Program-made: the position numbers and the translations under genes
Source of the DNA: Candidatus Colwellia aromaticivorans
GTDB taxonomy: Bacteria; Pseudomonadota; Gammaproteobacteria; Enterobacterales; Alteromonadaceae
Assembly (NCBI RefSeq): GCF_003333305.1
Contig: NZ_QOLD01000019.1
Coordinates: forward strand, 62,001-126,000
Direction of reading: 5' to 3'
Length of the DNA: 64,000 nucleotides
Shown here: positions 1 to 9,229 of the stretch, piece after piece
Position numbering within the stretch: the first letter of the stretch is position 1
Layout of the letters: each line of letters begins with the position of its first letter
The notes under the pieces: generated by a model
The model's database searches: none
Told to the model about the DNA's origin: nothing
What the model saw: the letters and a program-made list of their open reading frames with translations, nothing else

Positions 1-259
1 AGGCACTTTTTTTTATTAAGGGTTATTCCCTTAAAAAGAAATGTAACGCAGAGTATGATTTGCTCAGCCTTCCCCAAAGGGCTGGTTTAGAAACGCTTTA
101 TGCTGCGTTATTGATTTCGAGAATGGCGCTACATGGATGTAGCTTATTAGATAATGCAGGAGCACATTATCCTGAACAACCATTCTCTTCAATCAATGCC
201 TTGCCTAAAGGCGTTTCTAATTCCAGCTGAATCATACATCTTCAAGTGGAACGGGTATA
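1..259. mobile_element. MITE-like palindromic element, copy A (left end outside window)
   Basis: This segment matches the complete copies at 18070-18336 and 63453-63719, including the AAGGG...CCCTT hairpin and the end motif GGGTATA at 253-259. It differs from both by a 48-nt insertion at 127-174 that is itself a double hairpin. The left terminal repeat lies before base 1. No transposase is present, so a non-autonomous element is inferred. Confidence 0.75.
127..174. repeat. Double-hairpin unit inside MITE copy A
   Basis: Two stem-loops lie side by side: GCTACA-TGGA-TGTAGC (128-143), then TTATTA, then GATAATG-loop-CATTATC (150-171). The unit is absent from the other two MITE copies at this point. 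A related unit with compensatory stem changes lies at 28009-28057. Confidence 0.75.
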
Positions 260-290
260 TACTTAATCATTGATAGCATTATGAATTAAC

Positions 291-1076
291 TTAATTGATT
301 CCGCTACCTTCATTAAGCAATTGAATTAATGAATCAACATCAAGTAAGGCACACATTTTATCTTTTACCAAACCGGCTAGCCAAGGCCTCTTGCTAGGTG
401 AGTCTATCCACTTAACCTCTTCCTGGTTTAAAATTACCGTATCAATCAAATTTTCAGCTGATAAGCCCCAACCACTTTTATTTAACATGATAATATATTG
501 ATAGTTTAGCGATTTTTTCAATTTTTCATCACATTTTTCTGGCATTACCCATAATGCAGTGTCAACAACATTAATTTTAACATCTCTATAGAGCATTACG
601 CCTTTAAACCATTCAGGCTTCCCAATTAACGGAGTTGTTTTATCAACCTGATGAATTCCACCTAATTCAATCAAAGGAACCGCTAATATTAAGCCTCCAA
701 CATCAAAATAAAGTGCCTGAAAGTCACCTTGGCGATATAACTTTTGAGATTTAACACTAACATCACCCTGACTTTTTTGAGTCACTAAACTTGTTTCAGC
801 TGGATGTATTATTGTGTCTATTTCAGCAACGTTTTTATTACCTAATTGCTCATTAACACTTTTGTGTGTAGTGAATTCAGTTTCTTTAACATCAAGATTT
901 GCATTAACATTTTTTAGTAAAGCTTCTAAACGTTTATTTTCAACCGCACTATCAGCCACAGTCACACTAGTTTCTGTACTTTTTTGTACCTTGTTTTGTA
1001 CAAGTGGTTCATCCGTCATTAATTCAGACAGATAATTTTTCATTACTTTTTTACTTGCTGCTAATGGTTTTGCCAT
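291..1076 (-). CDS. parP: ParP-like polar chemotaxis protein with C-terminal CheW domain
   Basis: The 261-residue protein has a variable, polar N-terminal half and a CheW-type domain from about residue 112 to 255. ParP in Vibrio has this architecture, is encoded next to parC, and links the ParC ATPase to CheA and receptor arrays at the cell pole. Here it follows parC directly. A TTG at 1094 overlaps the parC stop, but ATG at 1076 gives the more normal start. The role is inferred from architecture and position; a plain long CheW is the alternative. The next gene downstream lies beyond the window edge, behind a repeat element. Confidence 0.8.
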   Translation of the reverse strand: MAKPLAASKKVMKNYLSELMTDEPLVQNKVQKSTETSVTVADSAVENKRLEALLKNVNANLDVKETEFTTHKSVNEQLGNKNVAEIDTIIHPAETSLVTQKSQGDVSVKSQKLYRQGDFQALYFDVGGLILAVPLIELGGIHQVDKTTPLIGKPEWFKGVMLYRDVKINVVDTALWVMPEKCDEKLKKSLNYQYIIMLNKSGWGLSAENLIDTVILNQEEVKWIDSPSKRPWLAGLVKDKMCALLDVDSLIQLLNEGSGIN

Positions 1077-1090
1077 ATATTTTCTACTTC

Positions 1091-1855
1091 TCAAGCTGAT
1101 TTCACTAAATAATCTAATAAGCTTTTATAAGCAAAAACCCCACGAGATTTTGCAGAAAAATGTGAAGGAACTTTTTGTGCAACACTGGCATTTCTAAAGT
1201 TAGTATCAATAGGAATAACTCCAGGCCAAACTTTTTCTTTATAAGTATCCTGTAATTGTTGATAAGCTAAAATAGAGGCTTTAGTTCGTTTATCAAACAT
1301 TGTGGGAACTATAGTATACAGGAAGGGTTTTTCTTGCTCGCCTTGCATTAAATTCATGGTTTTAATCATTCGATCTAACCCTTTCAATGCTAAAAACTCA
1401 GTTTGCACTGGCACAATAATTCTACCTGCTGCGGCTAAGGCATTCACCATAAGTACACCTAACACAGGCGGGCAATCCATCAAAACATAATCATAATGAT
1501 GTGAAATTTTCCTCATGGCTTTTTTTAACACTAAGCCCATACCACCTTTAGCCCCTAATGAGCGATCTAAGGTTGCTAGCCCCATCGTTGCTGGCAATAT
1601 ATCTATATGACTATATTGTGTAGGACATAAACTTTGTAAAATTTGTTCCGTTGAAGAGACTTGTGTAAATAAATCATACACACTTAATTCTAAATCTTCA
1701 GATTCGATACCAAAATAATAACTCAACGATGCGTGGGGATCTGTATCAACTAATAACACTCTTTTACCACATTCAGCTAACAACCCAGCTAAAGCAATAG
1801 TTGTTGTGGTTTTGCCAACACCACCTTTCTGATTTGCTACCGTCCAAACTTCCAA
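1091..1855 (-). CDS. parC: ParA-family ATPase ParC, polar localisation of chemotaxis arrays
   Basis: A 254-residue ParA/MinD-type ATPase with the deviant Walker A KGGVGKTTTT at residues 10-19, the DTDPHAS segment near 38 and the DCPP Walker B near 126. In Vibrio, ParC positions chemotaxis arrays at the old pole together with ParP. The position after cheA-cheB-motCD and before parP supports this role over plasmid or chromosome partitioning, as no parB is seen. A 227-bp gap holding a palindromic element separates it from motD. Confidence 0.85.
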   Translation of the reverse strand: MEVWTVANQKGGVGKTTTTIALAGLLAECGKRVLLVDTDPHASLSYYFGIESEDLELSVYDLFTQVSSTEQILQSLCPTQYSHIDILPATMGLATLDRSLGAKGGMGLVLKKAMRKISHHYDYVLMDCPPVLGVLMVNALAAAGRIIVPVQTEFLALKGLDRMIKTMNLMQGEQEKPFLYTIVPTMFDKRTKASILAYQQLQDTYKEKVWPGVIPIDTNFRNASVAQKVPSHFSAKSRGVFAYKSLLDYLVKSA

Positions 1856-1877
1856 TAGTTATTCCTAATACTTATTG

Positions 1878-2040
1878 AATACCAATCTCACTAAATATGT
1901 GATCATTTCTACTGGTTAAAACAACCAACTACTTCGTTGTTTATTTAATAATGAGTCAACTAGTTATTAAAATAAACGCCTTGTATTTGGCCATTTTTCC
2001 TGCGTATAAAATAGAACACCTAATTAATGAAACTGGTATA
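1878..2040. repeat. Small inverted-repeat element between motD and parC
   Basis: The segment starts ATACCAATCTCACTAAATA (1879) and ends with the complement of ATACCAGTTTCATTAATTA (2039), giving imperfect terminal inverted repeats of about 22 bp around roughly 160 bp. It has no coding content. The form is that of a MITE; only one copy is seen in this window. Confidence 0.55.
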
Positions 2041-2082
2041 GGTTCATCATTACTTTCGCTTTATTAATTACTGGTAGAACTA

Positions 2083-3057
2083 TTACTTTGTTTTTTTTGA
2101 AGTTTTATCACTTTCGCTTCTCGTCGTGATACGAATACCACCATTAGCTAAACGAATTATTTTAATTTCATCATCCTGCTTGTCTGGCTCAATTATTTTT
2201 GTTATTGCTTCGACATCTTTCTCACTGATTGTTGGAGTATTTAACAAATTCGATTTCTCTATACCATACTTCGAAATTGCTACAACCACTTTTCGATTTT
2301 TTGCACGACCTTGAGCGGTAGCATTATCAGCACTAGGGTAGTATTGCCCGTATCCTTCAATAGCCATTCGAGCAGGGTTCATACCCAAGTCTTCTAAAAC
2401 CTGTAAAATAGCAGTGGCTCGATAAACAGATAATTCCCAATTAGATGAAAAAATTTCAGTATTAATGACTTGATTATCAGTATACCCTCTCACCCGTACA
2501 AAGTTAGTTACTTCATCAATTACATCATAAATAACAGCTAAAATATTAGTTGCTGAATTCGTTGTAGAAGATGAACCGCTTGGAAATAACAAGCCACTAT
2601 TTAATTCTATTTCTAGCCAATCACCATCAACTTGTAACTGCGCATAACCAGACTCTATTATTTCATAAAGTGCTGTATGTAACTCTTCTTCTAATGAAGT
2701 TAAGTTAGAGCCTACCTGAGAATGAGATATATTTGATAAGCTTTGCTCACCCTCTAACAGTTGTGGCCCAGCAACATCAAGTAAGCCATTGCCATACAAC
2801 CTTTTATTTGTTTTACTGCTATTTACATTAAGAATATCATCACCGTGACCACGATTTTTAGGCTGTTCATTGTTTGCCTGGAACACACGCCCCACTGATT
2901 CAGTAATTGTTTCAAATGGCTTTTCATTAATCATAGCCATGGCATAAAGCACAACAAATAACGCAAAGAGTAAAGTCATATAATCGGCATAAGAAACAAG
3001 CCAACGATGAACATTCTCATGTTCTACATAATGCCTTCTTTTGCGTAAACGATTCAC
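2083..3057 (-). CDS. motD: Flagellar motor stator protein MotD (MotB family)
   Basis: A 324-residue MotB-type protein. A basic N-terminus leads into one membrane segment with the proton/ion-binding aspartate (SYADYMTLLF, D25). An OmpA-like peptidoglycan-binding domain follows at about residues 155-262 (RGYTDN and GRAKNRKV motifs), with a charged C-terminal tail. The start overlaps the motC end by four bases. The pair lies between cheB and parC as motC/motD do in Pseudomonas, which is why MotD is preferred over PomB. A second stator would be expected elsewhere in the genome. Confidence 0.85.
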   Translation of the reverse strand: MNRLRKRRHYVEHENVHRWLVSYADYMTLLFALFVVLYAMAMINEKPFETITESVGRVFQANNEQPKNRGHGDDILNVNSSKTNKRLYGNGLLDVAGPQLLEGEQSLSNISHSQVGSNLTSLEEELHTALYEIIESGYAQLQVDGDWLEIELNSGLLFPSGSSSTTNSATNILAVIYDVIDEVTNFVRVRGYTDNQVINTEIFSSNWELSVYRATAILQVLEDLGMNPARMAIEGYGQYYPSADNATAQGRAKNRKVVVAISKYGIEKSNLLNTPTISEKDVEAITKIIEPDKQDDEIKIIRLANGGIRITTRSESDKTSKKTK

Positions 3058-3800
3058 TGCTCTAACCTGAACGCTGATAATTTATTGGCGATTGCATGTG
3101 GATTCTCGCCATGAGCGATAGAAATCAAACCTTCAGAAATCATTTCACGATACATTGTTTGCTGATGAATAATGGCTCTGATTTTGTTTGCAATAGGTAA
3201 ATAAATTAAGTTAGCAAAACCAACTCCATATATAGTCGCAATAAACGCAGTGGCAATACCTTGCCCTAGTAAGGAAGGCTCAGTTAAGTTACTCATGGCA
3301 TGTATAAGCCCTAAAACAGCACCTAATATACCGATGGTTGGGCTGTAACCACCCATAGATTCAAACACATTAGCCGAGCGCAAATTGTGTTCTCGATAGA
3401 TATCTAAATCTAGCTCTAAAGAGACTCTTAAATTATCAAGCTCAACACCATCTACCAACAGGTTTAAACCTTTTTGGGTGTAACTATCCTCTTCATCAAG
3501 TGCGATATCCTCTAGCGCCAAATAACCTGACTCACGAGATTTCTCAGCCCAATGAACAACATTTTCTATTCCTTGTTCAATATCATAACGTGGCGGTAAA
3601 AACACCCACTTTAATAGTGAAAAAGCATGAAGAAATTGGCCACTTGATGACTGCAACATAACAGCACCTAATGTACCACCAACCACAATAATAAAAGCAG
3701 GTAATTCAAACAGCGTAGAGATAGAACCGCCATCTAAAGCGAAGCCTACATATATAGCTAATATTGCAACCAATAGGCCAACAATACTTAGTCTATCCAT
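3054..3800 (-). CDS. motC: Flagellar motor stator protein MotC (MotA/PomA family)
   Basis: A 248-residue protein of the MotA/TolQ/ExbB superfamily. Two N-terminal membrane segments (about 1-50), a charged cytoplasmic loop that would contact FliG, and two further membrane segments at about 145-205 containing [10 protein letters not shown] match the family. It partners MotD, encoded just downstream with a four-base overlap, and its start overlaps the end of cheB by eight bases. The coupling ion cannot be decided from sequence alone. Confidence 0.85.
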   Translation of the reverse strand: MDRLSIVGLLVAILAIYVGFALDGGSISTLFELPAFIIVVGGTLGAVMLQSSSGQFLHAFSLLKWVFLPPRYDIEQGIENVVHWAEKSRESGYLALEDIALDEEDSYTQKGLNLLVDGVELDNLRVSLELDLDIYREHNLRSANVFESMGGYSPTIGILGAVLGLIHAMSNLTEPSLLGQGIATAFIATIYGVGFANLIYLPIANKIRAIIHQQTMYREMISEGLISIAHGENPHAIANKLSAFRLEQ

Positions 3801-4929
3801 GTTTTATTTCCTTAAGTATCGCATTTGAGATGGTTTCTAACGGTAAAGATAGCTGAGAAATACCGGCTGAAGTAACGGCTTGTGGCATACCATATACCAC
3901 ACAAGTTTGCTCATCTTGCGCCCAAATTGTCGCACCTCTAGATTTTAACATTCGAGACCCCTCTCGGCCATCAGCTCCCATTCCCGTTAAAATAACACCT
4001 AAGACATTACCGGCAAATATTTTTGCCGCTGAGCCAAAGCTAATATCAACACTAGGTTTAAAGGTTATTTTTGCTGAATTATCATCAATTATTTTTATTC
4101 TAGCTGCATTTTCTGTACCAGTTATAAGCATTTGATGCCCACCTGGAGCTAAATAAGCACAACCAGCTTTAAGGACATCACCATCACTTGCTTCTTTAAC
4201 ATTTATTTTGCACAAAGAGTCCAACCGACTTGCAAAAGCATTAGTAAATGTTGCTGGCATATGCTGAACCATAATAATTGGTAAAGGGAAGTCTTGTGGT
4301 AATTGGGTTAATATTTTTTGTAATGCTACAGGTCCTCCCGTAGAAGTACCTATCGCTAATAGTTTATACGTTTTCCCTGATGCTCTTATTGGTGGAGAAG
4401 TGATATGTTTTACACTATTAGCTTCTGTTGTTTTTGACTCTATAGAAGCTAAAGATTTTCTCGTATTTATGATAGGATTTCGATTAACTCTAATAGGTTG
4501 ACTTGATGATAAGTTACGTCTAGTTAATCCGCGCTTTTTAGCAAGTTGGGCAACCCGTTGTCGTAACAAGCTCCCTGCGTCGTCACTATTTTGAGCAATA
4601 TCACTAAATTTTTTCGGAAGAAAATCTAAAGCGCCAGCTTCTAAAGCTTCTATAGTCGATTTGGCGCCTTGATGCGTTAAAGAAGAGAACATTAAAATAG
4701 GCGTTGGAGATTTTACCATTATTTGTTTTACCGCATCAATCCCATTTAAAACTGGCATTTCAATATCCATGGTAATAACATCGGGTTTAAGCAAAATGGC
4801 TTTATCTACCGCTTCTTGACCATTTACTGCTACGTCAACAACTTCTAACTGCGGATCTTTATTTAGTATATCTGTGACTCGTCGTCTAAAAAAACTTGAA
4901 TCATCAACAACAAGTACTTTGTAGGCCAT
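3793..4929 (-). CDS. cheB: CheB, receptor glutamate methylesterase/deamidase
   Basis: A receiver domain (acidic pair near residue 9-10, phosphorylation site D55 in VITMDIEMP) is joined by a basic linker to a methylesterase domain beginning near residue 188 with the catalytic serine motif GTSTGGP. The protein demethylates chemoreceptors after phosphorylation by CheA. A TTG at 4941 is possible, but ATG at 4929, preceded by a GAGAG ribosome site, gives the usual [11 protein letters not shown] start. It lies between cheA and motC. Confidence 0.95.
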   Translation of the reverse strand: MAYKVLVVDDSSFFRRRVTDILNKDPQLEVVDVAVNGQEAVDKAILLKPDVITMDIEMPVLNGIDAVKQIMVKSPTPILMFSSLTHQGAKSTIEALEAGALDFLPKKFSDIAQNSDDAGSLLRQRVAQLAKKRGLTRRNLSSSQPIRVNRNPIINTRKSLASIESKTTEANSVKHITSPPIRASGKTYKLLAIGTSTGGPVALQKILTQLPQDFPLPIIMVQHMPATFTNAFASRLDSLCKINVKEASDGDVLKAGCAYLAPGGHQMLITGTENAARIKIIDDNSAKITFKPSVDISFGSAAKIFAGNVLGVILTGMGADGREGSRMLKSRGATIWAQDEQTCVVYGMPQAVTSAGISQLSLPLETISNAILKEIKHG

Positions 4930-4995
4930 CTGTTCTCTCAACTTTAAATAATCATACTCACTCTATTAAACAGTCAAGTATGTTCCACCAACAAA

Positions 4996-7149
4996 CTATG
5001 AACGCAATTTTTTATTCATTGGTAATTTTTTAGCGTAAAATCTTAACATACTAGGTATATCTATAATTAATGCGATACCACCATCACTCGTTATAGTTGC
5101 TCCCGCCATGCCAGGCGTTCCGTGTAATAATCTATCAAGTGGTTTAATAACTACCTCTTCTTGCCCTATTAATCTATCAACAACAAATGCTATTTGCTGA
5201 TTTCCTAATTGCACAATAACAACATGGCCTTTATCACGCGGTTTTTCTTCATAATTTCTCACTAACCATTGATCTAAATAAAACAAAGGGATAGCTTTTT
5301 CACGAACGATAATGGTTAATTGACCGTCAACTCTATTAGTTTTCGTTAAATCTAAATGAAAAATTTCATTCACTGCAGCCAGAGATAAAGCAAAGGTTTG
5401 CTCGCCAACAACGACCATTAACGTGGGCAATATAGCTAAGGTTAATGGCACTTTAATTTCTAAAACAGTACCAACCCCCATTTCTGAATCGATATTTACA
5501 GTACCGTTTAGTTGGGTGATTTTGGTTTTCACCACATCCATACCAACCCCACGACCTGACACTTCAGAAATTTCGGTTTTAGTAGAGAACCCAGGGGCAA
5601 AAATTAAACTAAAAGCTTCTTTATCAGGCATTCTTGCTGCGGCTTCTATATCAAGTACACCACGGTCAACCGCAATATTTTTTAATTTTTCAGCATCCAT
5701 ACCTGCACCATCATCTTTAATGGTTAGCAGAATATGATCTCCTTCTTGAGAAGCAGATAAAACTACACTACCTTGGCGAGGTTTCCCCATCGCTTCACGA
5801 ACATCAGGTTTTTCAATGCCATGATCAACGGAGTTTCTCACTAAATGCACTAAAGGATCTGCTAGTGCTTCGACAAGATTTTTATCTAAATCGGTTTCTT
5901 CACCTTCTAAAATAAGTTGTATGTCTTTATCTAAACTACGAGCTAAATCTCGTACTACGCGAGGAAAACGACCAAATACTTTTTTAATCGGTTGCATGCG
6001 GGTTTTCATTACTGCACCCTGCAAATCAGTAGTCACGGCATCTAAGTTAGATACTGCTTTATTTAAATTCTCATCATCAGAAATTAACCCTAAGCTCATT
6101 AAACGGTTTCTGACTAACACTAACTCACCAACCATATTCATGATTATATCAAGTCGTTTGGTATCAACTCGTACCGTTGTTTCACCTTGAGGAGCCGATG
6201 CTTGAGAAGATTTTTTATTCGCTGGCACTGTTTTTGATGCCGGTTTAGCTTCCGGCTTTGGTAAAGGTTTAGAGGCAGGTTTTGCCGCCACTGGTGCTTC
6301 TTTAATAGGTGTTGGTTCTACTGGTATTGATGGAGTAATTCCTGATTTAGGCGCATTACCTTTACCATGTAACTCATCAAGTAAGCTCTCAAAATCATCA
6401 TCGTTAATTTCATCTGAAGAAGTATTCGATGGTGTACTTGATGGTGTAGTTGAATGACTAATGTCTGTTGAAAAAGCACCTTCACCATGCAATTCATCTA
6501 ATAACGATTCAAATTCATCATCAGAAATATCATTACTATTATTGATGGTGGAGCTAACATTTGTGACTGGTTCAGCAGGTGCTGAAGAAGGGCTACCACC
6601 GCCATGTAATTCATCAAGTAGCCGCTCAAACTCATCTTCACTCATTTCATCAGATGAACTCGACTCGACCGGCGCAGGAGTTTTCTCTTCTGCAACCGCT
6701 ACTTCTGGAGCTGTAGCTACGGGAGTTGTCGCTTGAACAGGTGCGGTAACTTCTTCTACTTCAGGCACACTTAAACGTTTTAGTTCTGCCAATAAATCTG
6801 CTTCAGCAGCAACTAATGGCTCTTTATTTTGCACCAAGGCAAACATATTGTTAACCGTATCAAGCGCTGATAAAATAGTATCCATCAGTTCAGCGTTAAC
6901 AGAGCGTTGACCGTTACGAAGTAAATCAAAAATATTTTCAGCGCCATGACAAACGTCAACGAGCTCATGTAAAGCAAGAAAACCAGCGCCACCTTTTACC
7001 GTGTGAAATCCACGAAATATAGCATTGAGTAAATCAGTATTATTAACATCATTCTCAAGCTCAACTAATTGCTCAGAAAGTAGTTCTAGTATTTCACCTG
7101 CTTCTACTAAAAAATCCTGGAGAATTTCTTCATCGGCTTCAAAAGACAT
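4996..7149 (-). CDS. cheA: CheA chemotaxis histidine kinase with triple acidic repeat in the linker
   Basis: A 717-residue kinase. The P1/Hpt domain carries H49 (FHTVKGGAGF). P3 dimerisation begins near 325, the P4 ATPase contains VRNSVDHG (about 437-444) and DDGAGM (about 479-484), and the P5 CheW-like domain fills the C-terminus. The region between P1 and P3 (about 130-325) is low-complexity, rich in Pro, Ala and Ser, with no obvious folded P2. It carries three similar 17-residue motifs at about 168, 207 and 247, each containing FE-x-LLDELHG. They resemble the CheY-binding end of FliM. Encoded between cheZ and cheB. Confidence 0.96.
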   Translation of the reverse strand: MSFEADEEILQDFLVEAGEILELLSEQLVELENDVNNTDLLNAIFRGFHTVKGGAGFLALHELVDVCHGAENIFDLLRNGQRSVNAELMDTILSALDTVNNMFALVQNKEPLVAAEADLLAELKRLSVPEVEEVTAPVQATTPVATAPEVAVAEEKTPAPVESSSSDEMSEDEFERLLDELHGGGSPSSAPAEPVTNVSSTINNSNDISDDEFESLLDELHGEGAFSTDISHSTTPSSTPSNTSSDEINDDDFESLLDELHGKGNAPKSGITPSIPVEPTPIKEAPVAAKPASKPLPKPEAKPASKTVPANKKSSQASAPQGETTVRVDTKRLDIIMNMVGELVLVRNRLMSLGLISDDENLNKAVSNLDAVTTDLQGAVMKTRMQPIKKVFGRFPRVVRDLARSLDKDIQLILEGEETDLDKNLVEALADPLVHLVRNSVDHGIEKPDVREAMGKPRQGSVVLSASQEGDHILLTIKDDGAGMDAEKLKNIAVDRGVLDIEAAARMPDKEAFSLIFAPGFSTKTEISEVSGRGVGMDVVKTKITQLNGTVNIDSEMGVGTVLEIKVPLTLAILPTLMVVVGEQTFALSLAAVNEIFHLDLTKTNRVDGQLTIIVREKAIPLFYLDQWLVRNYEEKPRDKGHVVIVQLGNQQIAFVVDRLIGQEEVVIKPLDRLLHGTPGMAGATITSDGGIALIIDIPSMLRFYAKKLPMNKKLRS

Positions 7150-7161
7150 TCATAACTCCTA

Positions 7162-7905
7162 TTAAAACCCTAAACTTGATAAAAGATCATCAACATCATC
7201 TTGATCTTCAACAACATCACTTCTATTTTCTGTATTAACTATTGGCCCTTCAACCAAATTATCACCTACTTTAGGTAATACACGTTCTTGTGGTTGTTCT
7301 GCGGTAAGACCAAAGGCGGTTAACATAGTAATCAAACTTTCTTCAACTTCATGGACTAAGTCGATAACTTTACGTATAACTTGGCCTGTTAAATCTTGAA
7401 AGTCCTGCGCCATTAACACATCAGTCATTAGACTGTGAATATGTTGAGTTTCCTTACCTGTTGTTTTTAACAAAGTATCAATATCAGCACATAAACCCTT
7501 GAATTCAGGTAAATCTATTTCATTATTCATTAACTTAGTCCACGACGGATTAACGCCACGAACTTGTTCCGCAAGATCATCAACAACAGGAAAAATAGAC
7601 TCGACAACATCCATCGTTTTATTCGCAGCTTCTTCTGTACGAGTAATAACATAATTCAAACGCTCTTTGGCATCAGGAATATCTGCCGTAGCCAAGTCAT
7701 TTAAGCGAGAATCAAGTTGAAAGTTATTCAAAGAATCATGTAATTGACGTGTTAACTTACCTATTTCAGCAAATAATTCAGAATTGATTGGGTTTTGAAT
7801 CTCGGCAATCAACGCATCGGCTTTATCTTGCTGATCTGCTTCCAAAAATTCAACCAAAGATTTAGCCTGCTCTAAAGAGACATGACCTACCATTGCTATA
7901 TTCAT
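7162..7905 (-). CDS. cheZ: CheZ, CheY-P phosphatase
   Basis: A 247-residue, largely helical protein. The central segment LMAQDFQDLTGQVI contains the conserved Asp/Gln pair that removes phosphate from CheY-P. The C-terminal end (DDVDDLLSSLGF) is the CheY-binding peptide of the family. It lies 12 bp before cheA and downstream of cheY, with an AT-rich perfect inverted repeat in the cheY-cheZ gap. Confidence 0.95.
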   Translation of the reverse strand: MNIAMVGHVSLEQAKSLVEFLEADQQDKADALIAEIQNPINSELFAEIGKLTRQLHDSLNNFQLDSRLNDLATADIPDAKERLNYVITRTEEAANKTMDVVESIFPVVDDLAEQVRGVNPSWTKLMNNEIDLPEFKGLCADIDTLLKTTGKETQHIHSLMTDVLMAQDFQDLTGQVIRKVIDLVHEVEESLITMLTAFGLTAEQPQERVLPKVGDNLVEGPIVNTENRSDVVEDQDDVDDLLSSLGF

Positions 7906-7942
7906 GCAAAGTCCTTAATACGAAAACCAAAGCATTACTAAC

Positions 7943-7976
7943 TTTAATTAAGTATTTAAATTATTACTTAATTAAA
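7943..7976. repeat. 12-bp AT-rich inverted repeat in the cheY-cheZ gap
   Basis: TTTAATTAAGTA at 7943-7954 is perfectly complementary to TACTTAATTAAA at 7965-7976, with a 10-nt loop. It sits between two co-transcribed genes and could act as an mRNA processing or stability hairpin. The function is unknown and the stem is all weak pairs except two. Confidence 0.5.
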
Positions 7977-7983
7977 TTCAAAA

Positions 7984-8367
7984 TTAACCGAGACGTTCAA
8001 AAATTTTATCTATTTTAGTTTTAAGCGTTCCAGCTGTGAATGGTTTAACAATATAGCCATTAACACCTGCTTGAGCAGCCATAATAATTTGCTCTTTTTT
8101 CGCCTCTGCTGTAATCAATAACACTGGGATGTGAGCTAAGTTAGAATCAGCGCGTATAGCTTTTAACAAATCTATACCTTGCATTCCTGGCATATTCCAA
8201 TCAGTTACTACAAAATCGAAATCACCATTTTGAAGCATAGGTAGAGCGGTACTACCATCATCAGCTTCTTGAATATTTGTAAAGCCTAAATCGCGTAACA
8301 AATTTTTCACTATACGTCTCATGGTTGAAAAATCATCAACTACAAGCACTTTCATATTTTTATCCAA
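7984..8367 (-). CDS. cheY: CheY, chemotaxis response regulator
   Basis: A single receiver domain of 127 residues with D11/D12, phospho-acceptor D56 (VVTDWNMPG), the Thr in LLITAEA and the Lys in VKPF. Phosphorylated CheY binds FliM and switches rotation. An in-frame ATG exists at 8391, but a strong GGAGGG site lies just before a TTG at 8367. That TTG gives the usual protein length and an N-terminus like other marine CheY proteins, so it is chosen. The gene lies between fliA and cheZ. Confidence 0.94.
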   Translation of the reverse strand: MDKNMKVLVVDDFSTMRRIVKNLLRDLGFTNIQEADDGSTALPMLQNGDFDFVVTDWNMPGMQGIDLLKAIRADSNLAHIPVLLITAEAKKEQIIMAAQAGVNGYIVKPFTAGTLKTKIDKIFERLG

Positions 8368-8438
8368 GGCACCCTCCGGTGAAATACTCAATATTTTTAT
8401 TCATGATTAACTTAATTTATAGTTAATTGTTATTTTAC

Positions 8439-9158
8439 TTAATTTTGCCAGGATTGCATACGCCCTTTTAGTCGATGCATTGCTTGGCTGTGTATTTGGC
8501 TAACACGCGATTCACTCACATCAAGTACTTGACCAATTTCACGTAAATTTAGTTCTTCATCGTAATAGAGAGACAGTACTAAAGCTTCTCGCTCGGGTAA
8601 AGTGCTAATGCACGCAACAAGCCCTTTTTTAAAAGCACTATTCTCTATGCTTTGATATGGATCATCTCCATGACAGGTTTCATCAAATTTAAGCGCATCT
8701 TCACTAACCCCAAGGTCATTAATATCAAGTATTTTACCTGTACTAACGTCGCTTAATATTTGATGGTACTCATTTAATGACAGTTCAAGCTTTTCAGCAA
8801 CTTGTATATCAGTAACATCACGACCAAATTGTGCTTCTAATTGCTTAATTGCTTCACTGACCATACGGCTATTTTTATGTACCGAGCGGGGAGTCCAGTC
8901 ACCACGACGCATTTCATCTAACATTGCACCGCGAATACGAATACCTGCAAAGGTCTCAAAGCTGGCACCTTTAGTGTTATCAAAATTATTAGCTGCTTCA
9001 AATAAACCAATCATGCCTGATTGGATTAAATCATCAACAAGAACACTTGCGGGTAAACGAGCCAACAAATGGTAGGCTATTCGTTTGACTAATACAGTAT
9101 GCTGCTCAAGCAGAGCCGATTTATCAATTTTATTGTTATAGGTACAAACTTTTACCAC
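8439..9158 (-). CDS. fliA: FliA, flagellar sigma-28 factor
   Basis: A 239-residue sigma-70-family factor with region 2 (DDLIQSGMIGLFEAA, RIRGAMLDEMRR) and a region 4 helix-turn-helix at the C-terminus (LREIGQVLDVSESRVSQIH). It directs late flagellar genes and is held by the anti-sigma factor FlgM, encoded at 53924. Likely targets here are the downstream flagellin (site at 38261-38287) and flgM itself (53848-53874). Position between flhG and cheY is typical. Confidence 0.96.
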   Translation of the reverse strand: MVKVCTYNNKIDKSALLEQHTVLVKRIAYHLLARLPASVLVDDLIQSGMIGLFEAANNFDNTKGASFETFAGIRIRGAMLDEMRRGDWTPRSVHKNSRMVSEAIKQLEAQFGRDVTDIQVAEKLELSLNEYHQILSDVSTGKILDINDLGVSEDALKFDETCHGDDPYQSIENSAFKKGLVACISTLPEREALVLSLYYDEELNLREIGQVLDVSESRVSQIHSQAMHRLKGRMQSWQN

Positions 9159-9229
9159 GTGTTACTACTCTCACTCAGATGAGGAAAATTCACTAATTTT
9201 TTTGTCATACTTTTAAGTCAACAATTAAA

